A stretch of DNA of 64,000 nt. Origin: Megalopta genalis. Its lineage: Eukaryota > Arthropoda > Insecta > Hymenoptera > Halictidae. Position 1 is the first letter of the stretch, and every line of letters starts with the position of its first letter. Both the position numbers and the translations under genes were made by a program. Below are positions 11,801 to 22,982 of the stretch, one piece after another. Below the pieces are notes generated by a model. It was given only the letters and a program-made list of their open reading frames with translations. It did no database searches and was not told where the DNA came from. Location: positions 8,619,939-8,683,938 of the forward strand of contig NC_135018.1 of assembly GCF_051020955.1 (NCBI RefSeq). The letters run 5' to 3'.

Positions 11801-13523
11801 GAGCTGTCGCGTTTCGACGAGCCCATTGACCTGAAGACGGTCCGAGTATTGTACATAGAGAAGATGGACACTATTTTTGATATATACAACACTACGTCGG
11901 ACATAAAGGAAAAGATTAAGGATGCCGCACGACACTTGAGAGGGATCGGCGCGCACGTGGAACAAGTAATCTCATGATATCCTACGATATTCTCTCAATG
12001 ATGAAAAGAAATCATCTTTTCGTGATAAAATACTATTCCCAATGTCTTCGTTTGCAAGAACATATAGGGTGTCCCAAAATGATGAAACATCCGGGAAATG
12101 AGAGGTTCCTGAGATCATTTGAAGTAACTTTTTCCTTTGCGAAAATGCAGGCCGTGGCTTTGTTTACTTTGTTTATTAGGAGTTATTTACTGCCGTCTTG
12201 CGCCAGCCGAGCTCGCCTCTCATTGGTCAGTGTTTTTCGTTAATAACTCGTGAACAAAGCCACGAACTGTATTTTCGCAAAGGAAAAGGTTACCTCAAAT
12301 GACCTCAGGAACCTCTCATTTCCCGGATGTTTCATCATTTTGGGGCACTCTGTAGAATAACGAGCGTGGCAGACGTTTAATCAATGGATGATTGTTATTC
12401 CAGCTGTCGCAAGAGTACGTGAAGTATTCACACTTGTACATGCTAGCTTCAATCTGCGATATACAAGTGCCTGATGAGATGAATATTCCTAATGGTGACA
12501 AGGTGATACAATGATTTCATTAACTATTTGATCGGCCACTTTCCTTGCAATTCTTGTCCTTACACGTAGATTATTAAGATCAAAGCTTACGCGGTGATTA
12601 CTTTATCAATTAAAATTACGTTCGAAGACGCATAATATTTGGAGAAAGATAGAACTCGTCGAGCTATGTGTTTGATGATTTGATCTTCGCAGATAGCCCT
12701 GATGTTGATCGAGTTCTGTAAGGCGTTGCTGGGATTATCGAAGTATTCGGCACAATTGGTGTTATCAACGATATTTACGGAGCAAAATGCCTTCTTGTCG
12801 CCGAAGGAGAAACAGCAATTGAACGGCGAAAAAGAGATCCTTCGTGAAAAGCTGAACGTAGGTCAATGACAGCCTTAATCTAATTCACGTAATAATTCTC
12901 TAATACTTCTAAAAATCGATAACTATACTATAGCTGATTTATTCAGCTTCGCTAGCTGAACTCCAATCGTTAGATTTCATTGCGAATCGATGTGCTCGCA
13001 GATTCTGTTGGACGAAAGAACCGTAATTTTACTGCCGACGTTCACGCAACCAGCGAGCTACGCTGAAGACGTTGTCCTGAAAACTGATTGTACAACATAC
13101 GCCGCGTTAGCCAATATCATGCAGTTTCCAGCGACACACGTGCCGATGGGTTTAAACAAAGACGGTTTACCTGTCGGATTCCAGGTGATTAATTAAATAT
13201 GACGATTAATTAACCATCGAATCGGATTAAGAACCGATCCGAGTTACAATGAAACATCAATTGAGAACAGAATCGACCCAGAAAGATCAAGCTTCATTGG
13301 AAATGGTTGTTGTTCAAGCGACGAATCGATTGCTAATTCTAAGATCGTTCGGAGAAAAAATAATCGCGAGGCTGACGGAAAAATCAATTTCACAGATCTA
13401 ATAAATTTTCAGATAATTTTGAAATTTCAGGTGATGGCTGGCTGCAAGAACGATCATCTTTGTCTGGCGATCGCTGAAGAATTAGAGAGAGCGTTTGGAG
13501 GCTGGGTGCCACCCCCGTATTGA
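8831..13523 (+). CDS. FAAH2: Fatty-acid amide hydrolase 2, nine coding exons, complete
   Basis: Coding exons: 8831-8998, 9738-9957, 10044-10261, 10449-10560, 11667-11965, 12404-12502, 12693-12857, 13002-13184, 13431-13523. All introns are GT-AG and the phases agree, giving 518 aa plus TGA, the usual FAAH2 length. Residues 1-20 form a hydrophobic N-terminal anchor. The amidase-signature domain follows: K123 in ITVKES, S198 in PGGSSGGE and S222 in LVGSIRIPS match the Lys-Ser-Ser triad, with the same 75 and 24 residue spacing as human FAAH K142/S217/S241. The C-terminal HVPMGLNKDGLPVGFQ block is also typical. The enzyme family cleaves fatty-acid amides to fatty acid plus amine and is membrane-bound; the insect substrate is not shown by sequence. 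I chose M24 of the longer frame (8831) because the upstream ATG at 8762 lies before a likely acceptor ending at 8774. No frameshift or stop was found. Confidence 0.93.
8999..9737 (+). repeat. FAAH2 intron 1 with degenerate AATTCAATTACATTGTAAT repeats
   Basis: Between about 9050 and 9340 the motif TTCAATTACANTGTAATTCGT recurs at least seven times on both strands, often as a near-palindrome (AATTACA/TGTAATT). It is interrupted by a (CA)8 run at 9149-9164. It looks like a small AT-rich satellite, not a TIR transposon. Confidence 0.6.
10827..11024. repeat. Family F inverted-repeat MITE in FAAH2 intron 4
   Basis: The ends AACTGCGAATTTTATGCA and TGCATAAAGATTCGCAGTTT are near-perfect inverted repeats 198 bases apart. 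The same termini occur at 19493-19672 and 52718-52854, and as solo ends near 5118, 41555, 43083 and 56172, so this is a dispersed family. No coding capacity; a non-autonomous DNA element, superfamily not determined. Confidence 0.6.
11158..11335. repeat. AT-rich self-complementary tandem array in FAAH2 intron 4
   Basis: About eight AAT triplets lead into four copies of a 36-38 base unit, each made of ATATAATATATTATAT followed by ATTATTAATAATAATAAT. Each unit is nearly its own reverse complement, so the array can extrude cruciforms or fold in RNA. It consists only of A and T. Confidence 0.85.
12065..12354. repeat. Family C foldback MITE (copy 1) in FAAH2 intron 5
   Basis: Bounded by TATAGGGTGTCCC and GGGGCACTCTGTA. 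Left arm (to about 12180) and right arm (from about 12240) are reverse complements with few mismatches, sharing TTTCCTTTGCGAAAAT and the CATTTGAAGTAAC block. It fills most of the 438-base intron 5. The same arms occur at 20688, 29032, 43432 and 54722. TA-like flanks suggest a Tc1/mariner-type mechanism, but no transposase is present. Confidence 0.8.
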
Positions 13524-15745
13524 ATTAACGTTTCAACGCTTTTTACAGTCTTTAATGTGGTTTATAAATGGACTGACTTCCATTTTTTCTAACAACTGTT
13601 TTATAACAACTGAAGGATTTATTAGAAGATTAGAATATAATATATACAGCGATTTAATTCGAAAATGCATGGTGTAAATTATAAAATATATTTAGTAATT
13701 GTAAATGCTGTACTGTTGTAATTACCGTACAGTTTAAATTTGGCTTTAAAAGCGGCTTTGATTGCTCGAATTTCGCTGAAATGAAAGTATTCACAAATAC
13801 TGTTGAGAAGACACACTCTGCGTTCGGTCCTATAGGAGAATTTGAGACGAAATTTGAGACATTATTCCAAAAGTTGCAGGCAAACCTTGTAAAAAAAATT
13901 CCTAGCTCTTTTTCGTGGAACATATAATGATCCAACGATTGGTAAAAGAAATGCGATTCGATATAGCAGAGGCGGACGAGCGAAGATAAACCGTACAATG
14001 AGAAGCGTTTCGATCACGAGCATAAGTCCGTGCCGGGAATAGCAGGCTTGCTAATAGCGCAACGATTTATGAAGATTTCAGCGCGCTGACTGGCGAGACC
14101 GAGCGTGGAGCGACCCTCAAAGTTGATTAATGAACGAGCCCCCCGATCGGTTCGATTAAACCAGTGTAAACGAAAGGCCGACTGATAAATATCTGCCGAT
14201 ATAAACGTCGGCATTACGTCGTGACTTCTCGCATAAATCAAAACGCCGCGTCGGCGACGGGGACGCGCGTTAACTCGGCGAACACGCGTATTGTTGCGCC
14301 GATATTTTAAATAATGAACCCGCGATAATCGAAAATACAGTGAGAATTCATTTTCTCTGATGGGAGAAGGGCGACCAGATAATGACGCGTCAGAGTTCAT
14401 AGATCATCGGACATGTCCCATCGAACTGACAGAATTATTTTATTAACTGTTAATGGAATGTAGATGTTTATGTGATCCGGGCACGTGCAAATTTATGAAA
14501 TCCGAGAATGCTATCTCTGCTATGTAATGATTCCGATCGTTCTGCCCGTTTCAAAGAAACATAATCTTGATCTATATAAAGGAGGATATCATGTTAACTT
14601 GGATAATGGAGAAATTACACAATAAAGTTAATAATAATAATAAAGATAATTATTTTAAGTTACGGTAAAACATTTATTTGAAAATAATGCTTAAAATCGA
14701 TAGTTCTGAATGGACAATACCCTCTCAAATCAATTGCAAGAAAACAATATTGATTGACCTTTGATTAATCGTCATACATAATAGTTTATATCAGTCCCAT
14801 TTAAAATCGATTAATCTAAATTTCTATCAGAAATATTTCTATCTATTATTATCCAAATTTCCTAATCTTAATATTATACACTTATATCCATAATTAGAAG
14901 ATTTATTAAAATTACTTGAAAAGATATATATTAATGAATATTAAATAAACAAATTCCATTTAATTGATATGATTCCAATATAAAATCAATGTTAACCCCG
15001 TCCCATTTAAAAAGATACGTTCATAGTTTGGAATCGAAGAGATAGACGTAAGTTTGCGGATTAATGATTCGCAGAGGGAGATTCGCGAGAGGGAAAAGCG
15101 GTGGGATAAGATGACATCAGGAGATTGATCTCGGGTCTTTAAGTGTGTACCGGAAGGCACGCGCGCGCGTCAATAGAGAAATAGGGGAGAAAGAAAACGT
15201 GTGAGTATATCGTCGCGGCGCGGCGGGGCTGCCGGTGACAGTTCTGTCTTCACAGGCAAATTTCACTTTTTGTCAACCAACAGTCGTTTGAAAGGAACGA
15301 ATATTGGATTCGGTTATTACATCTTCGACCTTCACCCGAGATCCCGTTCCCCCGACTCGGTTCGCAACCGGCATATTGAGATATCGTCTTCGGCTCGAGC
15401 CGCGAGACAATTCGCTCGAACGAGTACACCGGGAGCGGTGTTGCCTGGGAAACAGTTCGTCGCTAATTTTCCGTTGAAACCGTCATCGAGTCGAAAATAT
15501 CTCCTGCCGGCCCGGCCCTCCTGCTGTCATTACCACGAGCGCGGAAGTAGATCGAGTGACGCTGGTTTTGCAAGCTGCGTCGAGTTCGGCGTGTCGCGCG
15601 CTAAAAATCTGATGTCTGTTGCAAATGCGCGCAAAAAGATCGATAAATCAGCTTTCGAGCTGGCTGGAGCACCGAAATTTTCCCGGCGACCGTGTACAGA
15701 GGTATCGAAAAGGTGACGTTTCCTTTATTTGCGATAACTCGGTAG
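13524..15745. other. FAAH2 3' flank and intergenic DNA
   Basis: The first 200 bases after the stop are AT-rich and would hold the 3'UTR; no canonical AATAAA stands out, and variants such as AATATA near 13635 are possible signals. 14000-14400 and 15150-15720 are CpG-rich with long but unrecognisable open frames (128 and 171 codons). No RNA gene or repeat was identified. Confidence 0.4.
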
Positions 15746-16300
15746 CGGAAACCGGGGCATAGAGAGCCTCGGGGCAAAGAGAACTTTGCTGGAGATTTAT
15801 TTATAAAATTAAAATTGATGCGATAGAAAATTATAAACTAAATTGACTTATCGGTATAACGATCGGTATAATGATTATATCCGTTAAATTATAATATCAG
15901 GTCGTCTCTCATAAGTTCGTGCTTTTTTCTGTTCCCCCTTTTTTTTAAATATCTGTGGACAGATAATTTTGAAATGGACAAAATTTCTCAAACATCTCTA
16001 GAACGTGCTTAATCTTCGAGACAAAAAATTCCTTTACAAAATCAATTAAACATGTCAATAAGTATAAATATATTCGCGGCACGAATTTATGAGACGACCA
16101 AATAATACTTCTATTTGGTGAATGGATAAAGTAATAAAGCATATATAATCGATATATGTATAAGTTATTTATTCGAAATTTCATTAACCATCTTTATCTG
16201 CGTGTTCATGATTTCTACAAATATTAATATATTTTATTAATAACAATGTAAAATGACTGAAAAATTATTAAAGTAATCGATTAATGATAAACATGTTAAT

Positions 16301-16684
16301 CGGGGCAGACGAAAGACGCGTGAACGAAGTGTGCAGTGATTTAATCTACACTTTTTCGCCAAAGATTTGTTAACCTGAAAAAATATAACTACGTATAACA
16401 ACCTAAATGTGTTTCAAAGTGTTGTTCTTAATTACAAACTGACGAACGTGTTAAACAGTTCAATATAATTAATTGAATACGTGAGGCAAAGAGTGTTAAT
16501 TTACTTCGTTTGTTTATATGCAGTTTTAAAACTACTTCAAAGACTATTTTCAAATGTGATGTTTTCGAATTATATAGAGAAAATATTCAACTATAATTTC
16601 AATTTGTATCAATATTCTTTTGCTAAAGATAACGTTTTATATTCTTCTCCAAACTTTTTTGCGCTAACTGCCCCGGTCTCTCCA
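16301..16684. repeat. Family J MITE (GGAGACCGGGGCA type), diverged copy
   Basis: Left end CGGGGCAGACGAAAG and right end CTGCCCCGGTCTCTCC are inverted; the interior shares TATTCTTCTCCAAACTTTTT with the copy at 62911. A further J-like end, AAACCGGGGCATAGAG, lies at about 15747, so the element may originally have been larger. Confidence 0.45.
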
Positions 16685-17450
16685 AGCTGAAAACGAAAGC
16701 TCGAACGTTTCCAATTAAACCGGCATCGGTTTAGGACAATACGCAAGGCAAAAACAAAAAAGAAGAGAGATGGAGAGAGAGAGGGAGAGAGTGAATTCGG
16801 TTTGCTGGCAGTAGGATTTGCTTACAAAATGATCCGGCGCCGCGTCCTAACACTCGATCGACAATCTAAATTTCATCGGTGAGATTAGTGAAGCCATTGG
16901 CAGCCGTCTATTATCGGCTATTTGTACGATTCATTTTCGCCTGTCATTCTAAATGTCTGCAAAATTCTTGGTCGGACCGCTTGAATTCGTCGGCTGACAG
17001 TGAAATGTGCTGATAGAGATGCGCATACGAAACATCGTACACCGCAGCGCCGAAATACCGGCATAACTGCACGGAGGAAACGAAATCCAACGTCCATTAA
17101 AATGAACACACCCGGAGAGAAGAGGAATGAATCCGAAAGGATTACAAGTTGGACGCGATCGGACGTCGAGAATGACGGATCCGATAACGAAGGCTGCGGC
17201 GCTGCTTTCACGAGCGTTTCCGACGGACGCGCGCCAGCTTGCGAATCACCCGTGAAAAGAATCCGATCGACGCGACACGACGCGTCGGTGTAGCAGTAAA
17301 ACCAGGAAGCCAGACGATACGTCAAACAACGGACGATTATGCATTTACAAAGTGTTTTATCCAGACGCGTCGGCGAAATCTTATCAACCAGAAGATATTG
17401 CAATGTCCAGAATATTATAAAATTTTGGGCGCAAACGATACCGAGATTCT

Positions 17451-17668
17451 CCTAACTGTTTACGGAACCCGTGAAAATGACGGTTCACTAATTCTTTTAT
17501 ATGCGATTATTCAGATTGTAGAGATACATTTATAAGTTACTTATTCGACGCATGTGTCACACTTGTGGCAAATATTACAATAGCACTCGTTGAAAATCAG
17601 AAACAAAATCTTATCGTTACTTTTATAACTCTATATGAAACAGTTGCTTTTAGTGCTCCTCAAATGTA
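17451..17668. repeat. Family K partial copy
   Basis: GTTTACGGAACCCGTGAAAA at the left and GCTTTTAGTGCTCC at the right match the ends of the full element at 22549-22982, with ACTCGTTNAAAATCAGAA inside. About half the full length. The subterminal inverted arms AACCCGT/ACGGTT are still visible. Confidence 0.6.
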
Positions 17669-19073
17669 GTCTTAAAGCGGAATTTCTTGCACGTGTCAAA
17701 CGCATTTATACTGACTTAACGGAAAATAATGCTCCTGCTTTTCTAGAAGCGATTTTTAAATTTTAAATGTTGCGTCCGACGTGCGCGTATGACGCTTATA
17801 GGAAATCCTATCAGCGGATTTTCATGCAAAATATGAAAAATATTCTGAAAAATATGCGAGAAATTGTTTCTTTCCCTAATAATTTTAATGGATTTTTATA
17901 CCTGAATTTGAGGTCACCCGCGACCCTAACATTCTATTTCTATACGATTTTCTGGTAACAGCAAACTTTGACATTCTTCCATTATTTGATACACGAGCTA
18001 AAAATAAAATATTAATATTAATTTCGACGAAGCAGTTACGCGATCGTGTCAGTTTCAAAATCATCTCGAAAACATTTTACTTTAAAGTTTCAAATATTGT
18101 AAACTACGGTGATGAAAAGGTATTTCGAAAATTCCAAAAACCAACGAAGTTAATCATATTTATTTTTGTATGCTTTATTATTATTATTATTTTTTATAGC
18201 ACAATGTTCCTGAAGAAGTTATTAGAAAAAGACCAAAAAAAAAAACATGCAAAGATTCAAGGACCAGAAAATAGAAAAGAAATTCGTGAATCCATAAAAG
18301 GAATGCCTTGCTTGCGGCTTAGACTTCCGAATTTTATAGAGTCGGCTACCATGCTACCATGGAGGTAGCACGCGTGCAAACGTTTACCGCAAGAATGCAA
18401 CGTCGTAATTGTAAAATGGCTATCCTTCGAAGGTCGAAGCGATAAGCGTGGCAGTGGTTAGATACGACCGCTGATTAAAAGTAGCCTAACAAAAATTGAA
18501 CACTGGCGGAATCGAGCGCGAGGGTCGAGCTAAGCTAAATAGAATTTCCTGCTTTAATATCGGAATGCGACAGGTTAGTCGACGGTTACGAGAATGAACC
18601 AGAAAGACGTCGAAGGTGCGAACAGGGGGTGCTACGGCAACACGGCACAGGATGTTGGATGAACGGATGGCGGTAGTGGTGCCGGGGGGATGATGGGGGT
18701 TTGGCTGAGCGCGACGGGGGTGTTAGTTTCCTGGTCGGATATTAGCTGTCACGCGGCTCACTGGACAGCACAGCAGACACACACAAACACATATATGTAT
18801 ACAATATATACACGAGTATTGTATATATGTATATATCTGTATATCTACACACACACACGCACAAACACACACACACGGGGAGGAATCGGTGTAAAGGTAG
18901 CACAGTGCACCTAAGTATCGTGGACGCCCGACATTGGAAGCTTGCCACATTTATGTATAGAAAAGTCTGATCCATAGATACCAGCAGACGTTACGGAAAC
19001 CGGATCGACCATGGCAACGAATGAATTCCTAGATTCCAACATTGGGTCTATCGTTTCCTCCGGCTCTCTTTCT

Positions 19074-19116
<43 letters not shown>

Positions 19117-19492
19117 TCTCTCTTCCCGCGCTCATTCTTCCGTTTACTTGGCCGAAATCAGGCTTCCTGAAACGTTCGAGTGATCGATTCGCGATTACAG
19201 AGCCGAGGCCCTGGTATCGGACGGTTCTCGGTTAGGAGACCTAAGTTGACCTGCTGATAAGAATGGAGTGACACAGATAAGGGCCGGCCGTTTACGGTCA
19301 ACACACCGGTCACCCCGTTGCGATTTCAGGAACTTACACTTTTCGGCTTCCTTCGTTTGTCCCAAATACATGTATGTATATACACGCCTCGCGTTGTCGC
19401 AATCGAGAGGAACGCGTGACGGAAAGAAGGTGACACGGAAGATGTACATATAGAGAAAGGGTCGAGCAGGTGACATATAATCGTTATATCAC
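17669..19492. other. Intergenic with CA/TA and CT microsatellites
   Basis: Holds CA-rich and TA-rich runs at about 18770-18880 and a (CT)n tract at about 19067-19128. No gene or multi-copy repeat recognised. The open frames across the microsatellites encode only simple-sequence peptide. Confidence 0.5.
19067..19128. repeat. (CT)n microsatellite
   Basis: A nearly pure CT dinucleotide run with TTTCT and CTTCC interruptions at the edges. Confidence 0.9.
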
Positions 19493-19672
19493 CAGACCGC
19501 GGATTTTATGCATTTATAACGAAACTGAGTGGTCGAAACACAAAACCGTGACATTATTAGAAGAATTCAACAACTCTCGATTATGACATTTATAACTTAT
19601 TAAATTATGCATTTCCTGTTGATTGCATTCGTCGCACGAAATTCTTATTTTCCCTAGAGATTCGTAGTCTAC
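19493..19672. repeat. Family F MITE
   Basis: CAGACCGCGGATTTTATGCA at the left and CTAGAGATTCGTAGTCTAC at the right are diverged inverted ends of the same family as 10827 and 52718. Confidence 0.5.
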
Positions 19673-20687
19673 TAATTATAATAAACGCTGCAGGAAAGTA
19701 TGCTAGTAAAAAAGTGTAAAACCATAAATCCGTCAGTAAAAATTTACCAAAGAATAATACTTGTTCTAGGTCACACTGAGATTTTGCTTCCAAATTAAGG
19801 CTAACTTGGACATTTTCTAATAACATTCGATTGCGGAATTCAATCCAGGTTGTCGAAATATCACACTGTGCGCCGACCCGTTCCAAGAGGGAATTTGGTC
19901 CACTGGAAGAAGACCGTGGTTAATCGTCGACGGAAACGAGGGGAGGACGATCGGGGATGTGGCAAAGCACTGGATCGCGATCGCGGCGGCTCCACGAATG
20001 TATCCAACAATAAGCGACGCTCATCCCGTCGCTCGTCGCGTCTCGTCGCGCCTCTCCGCACGATATCCAACTACATACACGTAAACCTACGGCCTACCTA
20101 CGTTATAGCCCGGGCTCGCCATACGTGATGCAATGCAGCCCAGGTAGTCACCGGAATACCAAACTGCTCGGCTGGAGCACCGGCGCACTCCACCCACGCG
20201 GCCCACACTCTCTCGGCACACATCTTCTTCCAGGCTGCCACAGCGCAGGAACACCGCCCCGGTGTCTATGCCACTTTTTCCTCGTGTTCATATCGAATCG
20301 CGACCATGTGTCTACATCCTCGCCCGCCTCTATCACGAGCTGCATATGACGAAACTCATTTTCGCGCGGGCTTTACATCCTGAATCTACAAAATACGGCC
20401 GGCGTCTCTTGTAGCGCGTCCGGTCAATTTCACGGCACCGCTTTGCCATTAATGGAGGATTAAGCTGTCCGTGCTTCTTTTAGCTGGACTCCCGGTCTGG
20501 CGAATCTTCCTGCACAGTTAAGCTGCTTGGTAAAATGCCACGGGTTGCGCCTTTAAGGCGCGGCTGAGAACCGGACATACAAATAGTCGGAGAGCTAGGA
20601 ACCGATCTATGAATGAGGTGAACGACTAATTCGGTAATTAGATGACCTGCGGCGGGAACGTGTGCGAACAGGTGATCGACGACATTA

Positions 20688-21043
20688 TACAAGGTGTCCC
20701 AATAATGTCTCGCAATCCGAAAATGAGGGATCCCTGAGGTCATTTGAAGTAACTTTTTCTTTAAATGTAATCCGCGATTTTTTCGTTATTAACGAAAAAC
20801 AGAGACCAATGAGAGGCGAGATCAGCTGAGGCGCGAGACGGCCGTGCCAATGAGCGGAGCTGGACTTCGTGCGCTGGGCCACCTCGCACCAGCCGATCTC
20901 GCCTCTCATTGGTCACTGTTTTTCGTTAATAAGTCATAAACAAAGCCGCCGATTGCATTTTCGCTAAGGAAAAAGTTACTTCAAAATATCTCAGGAACCC
21001 CCTCCATTTCCAGATTACGAGACATTTATGGAACACCCTGTAC
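20688..21043. repeat. Family C foldback MITE (copy 2), 356 bp
   Basis: TACAAGGTGTCCCAATAATG to GGAACACCCTGTA. The arms contain GACCAATGAGAGGCGAGATC and its complement GATCTCGCCTCTCATTGGTC, plus CATTTGAAGTAACTTTTTC. The central part is GC-rich and related to the copies at 29032 and 43432. Confidence 0.85.
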
Positions 21044-21245
21044 ACCTAATCTGCGTGTGTGAGTACGGAGCGAAATGAATTGAATTGCGAAAATAAAGTC
21101 TAACAATGGCGGCAACATGGTGAAATAGTCTGCATCCATTCTTGCTCGGAATTACGTTCATCCCTGAAGCAGATCGACGATTTTGCGCAATTATGGCAGA
21201 AAGCGTAGGAATGGACCTGTTTTTCTTTTGCAAATAACTAGGCTA

Positions 21246-21415
21246 GTGTGGAGCCAGTAACTGCAGAATAACCAATTACTGTGCCTTTTGTTTATTTTCA
21301 AGCATAATTCACTTTATACTTATCGTATAGAACATATCAATTTTTTTATTTAAATTCACTTAATTATTTGTTTGTTAAAATTAAACATGTCAAAGACGGA
21401 AGTTCTTGAAATACA
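21246..21415. repeat. Family E copy 2
   Basis: GTGGAGCCAGTAACTGCAG through AAACATGTCAAAGACGGAAG to GTTCTTGAAATAC; matches the left two-thirds of the 48474 copy in order and spacing. The right end is missing. Confidence 0.65.
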
Positions 21416-22548
21416 CTATAGATTTGATTAATCAATTTCTCGAAACGTATTTACGAAGATACTTCATGCGGGCCTATAAGTCCTTCGGTTGTTTCTAGCC
21501 TAAGTAGTCTATGATAATAGAATCTTGCGCCGAGAGCGGTGGTTAATCGAGAACATGCATGGGAAAATAATTTTGCAAGTAACCTTGAAGCTGGTAATAC
21601 AGTGAAATTTCGAAATGAGGCTGTTTCTGAATGAAAACGTTTTACCAAGCAGTAGTTACCGATGGCAGTTTGATATAAAGAGAGGCTGAAATTCATTTCT
21701 TGATCTGTTAGGCAGCGTTCCGCTGAGGGTTAGATCCTCGGATCCCATAACTTAATCCGTTCCGTCGCGGCGCGACAGTCAATTAAATTTTAACAAGTTC
21801 TTTTTCCGCTCGTCTTTTAAACCGAGGCTGGAATTAGCTTCTCCGGGGCAAAGTGAATTATCGCGGGGAACGCCGAGATTCGCGAGTTCTATGAAAGCTC
21901 GTGGCCTCGTCATTACCGCGTTTATACGAGGAGGACTCTGCACATCGATCGGAATTTATTGGATAAGGTATCGCCGATAACGAAGTGGAGTCGGTGGTAG
22001 GTTGGAGATCGGAAGTCGGAGAGAGGCCGAGAAAGGCTGAGAGAAGGAGAAGGGGAGAGAAAAAGGGAGAGAGATCGAGAGAAGAACGCTTCACGCGATT
22101 CGCAGCAATGGTATTTCGGGTAAACAGCCGCCGCTTCAACATTCAGCCGGTGGCGAAAAGTAATTCCATGATTTCGAGGTCTTCTCTTCGTTTGGGACAT
22201 GGATTTCCGTCGAGTCGGCAAACTCGTCTTTTCGTCCTTCAAAAATTCGGTGGACGAGTCGCGCGGAACATTCGTGACTCTACTCGATGATACGCCGGCT
22301 ACCCTAGATTTCACGGACTCAGCTTTCCTTCAGACAGGACGTAATTCCTTTAAGCGTCCGTCCCGACCGAGCAACATCGCTCGATCCGGAATTATTCTTA
22401 TTCCCTAATAAGCCCGCTTCATCGGTCTAGAGTTGACCATCCCCATGGTAGCGTTCGCGTGTATAGACGGTGACTATCAACCGTCACTGTCTTGGTCGTT
22501 TATTATAGAGTGACAAGCGGCGACGCCCATTGGACACGATAATACTAA
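21416..22548. other. Intergenic, CpG-rich, with GA-rich tract
   Basis: A purine-rich tract at about 22010-22085 (GAGA-like) generates chance Arg/Glu-rich frames on one strand and Ser/Leu-rich frames on the other. No recognisable gene. Confidence 0.45.
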
Positions 22549-22982
22549 TTAACACTAGGTTTACGGAACCCGTCAAGATGTCGGGTGACTAACTTTTTCA
22601 CTTACTATTATTCAGATAATATAATAATGTAAAGATACGTTTATGCGTTATTTATTGAATATTACAATAACACTCGTTCAAAATCAGAATAAATATCTTC
22701 TTGTTATTTTTATTGTTGGGTATTATATAAAATACACCATTAAACTTAAAGATGGATCTATATTCTAAATATACGTAAGATGATTCAATACAGTATTACA
22801 CGTGTCACCGGCACGCCTGTCTTAGCAATAACCGCTTATCGACAGTTTACTATCTAACTACTAACTATCGCTTAACACGAGGTCGCCGTTTAGGATAGCG
22901 GAGCTTGTACACAGTGTTGCCACCAACATTCATAAACTAATATAAAACTGCTGCTTTTAGTGCTCCGTAAATCCAATGTTAA
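22549..22982. repeat. Family K TTAA MITE, 434 bp
   Basis: Ends TTAACACTAGGTTTACGGA and TCCGTAAATCCAATGTTAA are inverted repeats including TTAA. An imperfect palindrome with arms ACCCG/CGGGT lies at 22568-22586, 19 bases in from the left end. No ORF. Partial copies at 17451, 50985-51050 and 57225. Confidence 0.75.

Noticed and set aside
12108..12125. TGAGATCATTTGAAG in the family C arm resembles the bantam microRNA start
   Set aside because: The match ends after the first 14 bases and the sequence varies between MITE copies (GAGGTCATTTGAAG), so it is a transposon arm, not a microRNA.
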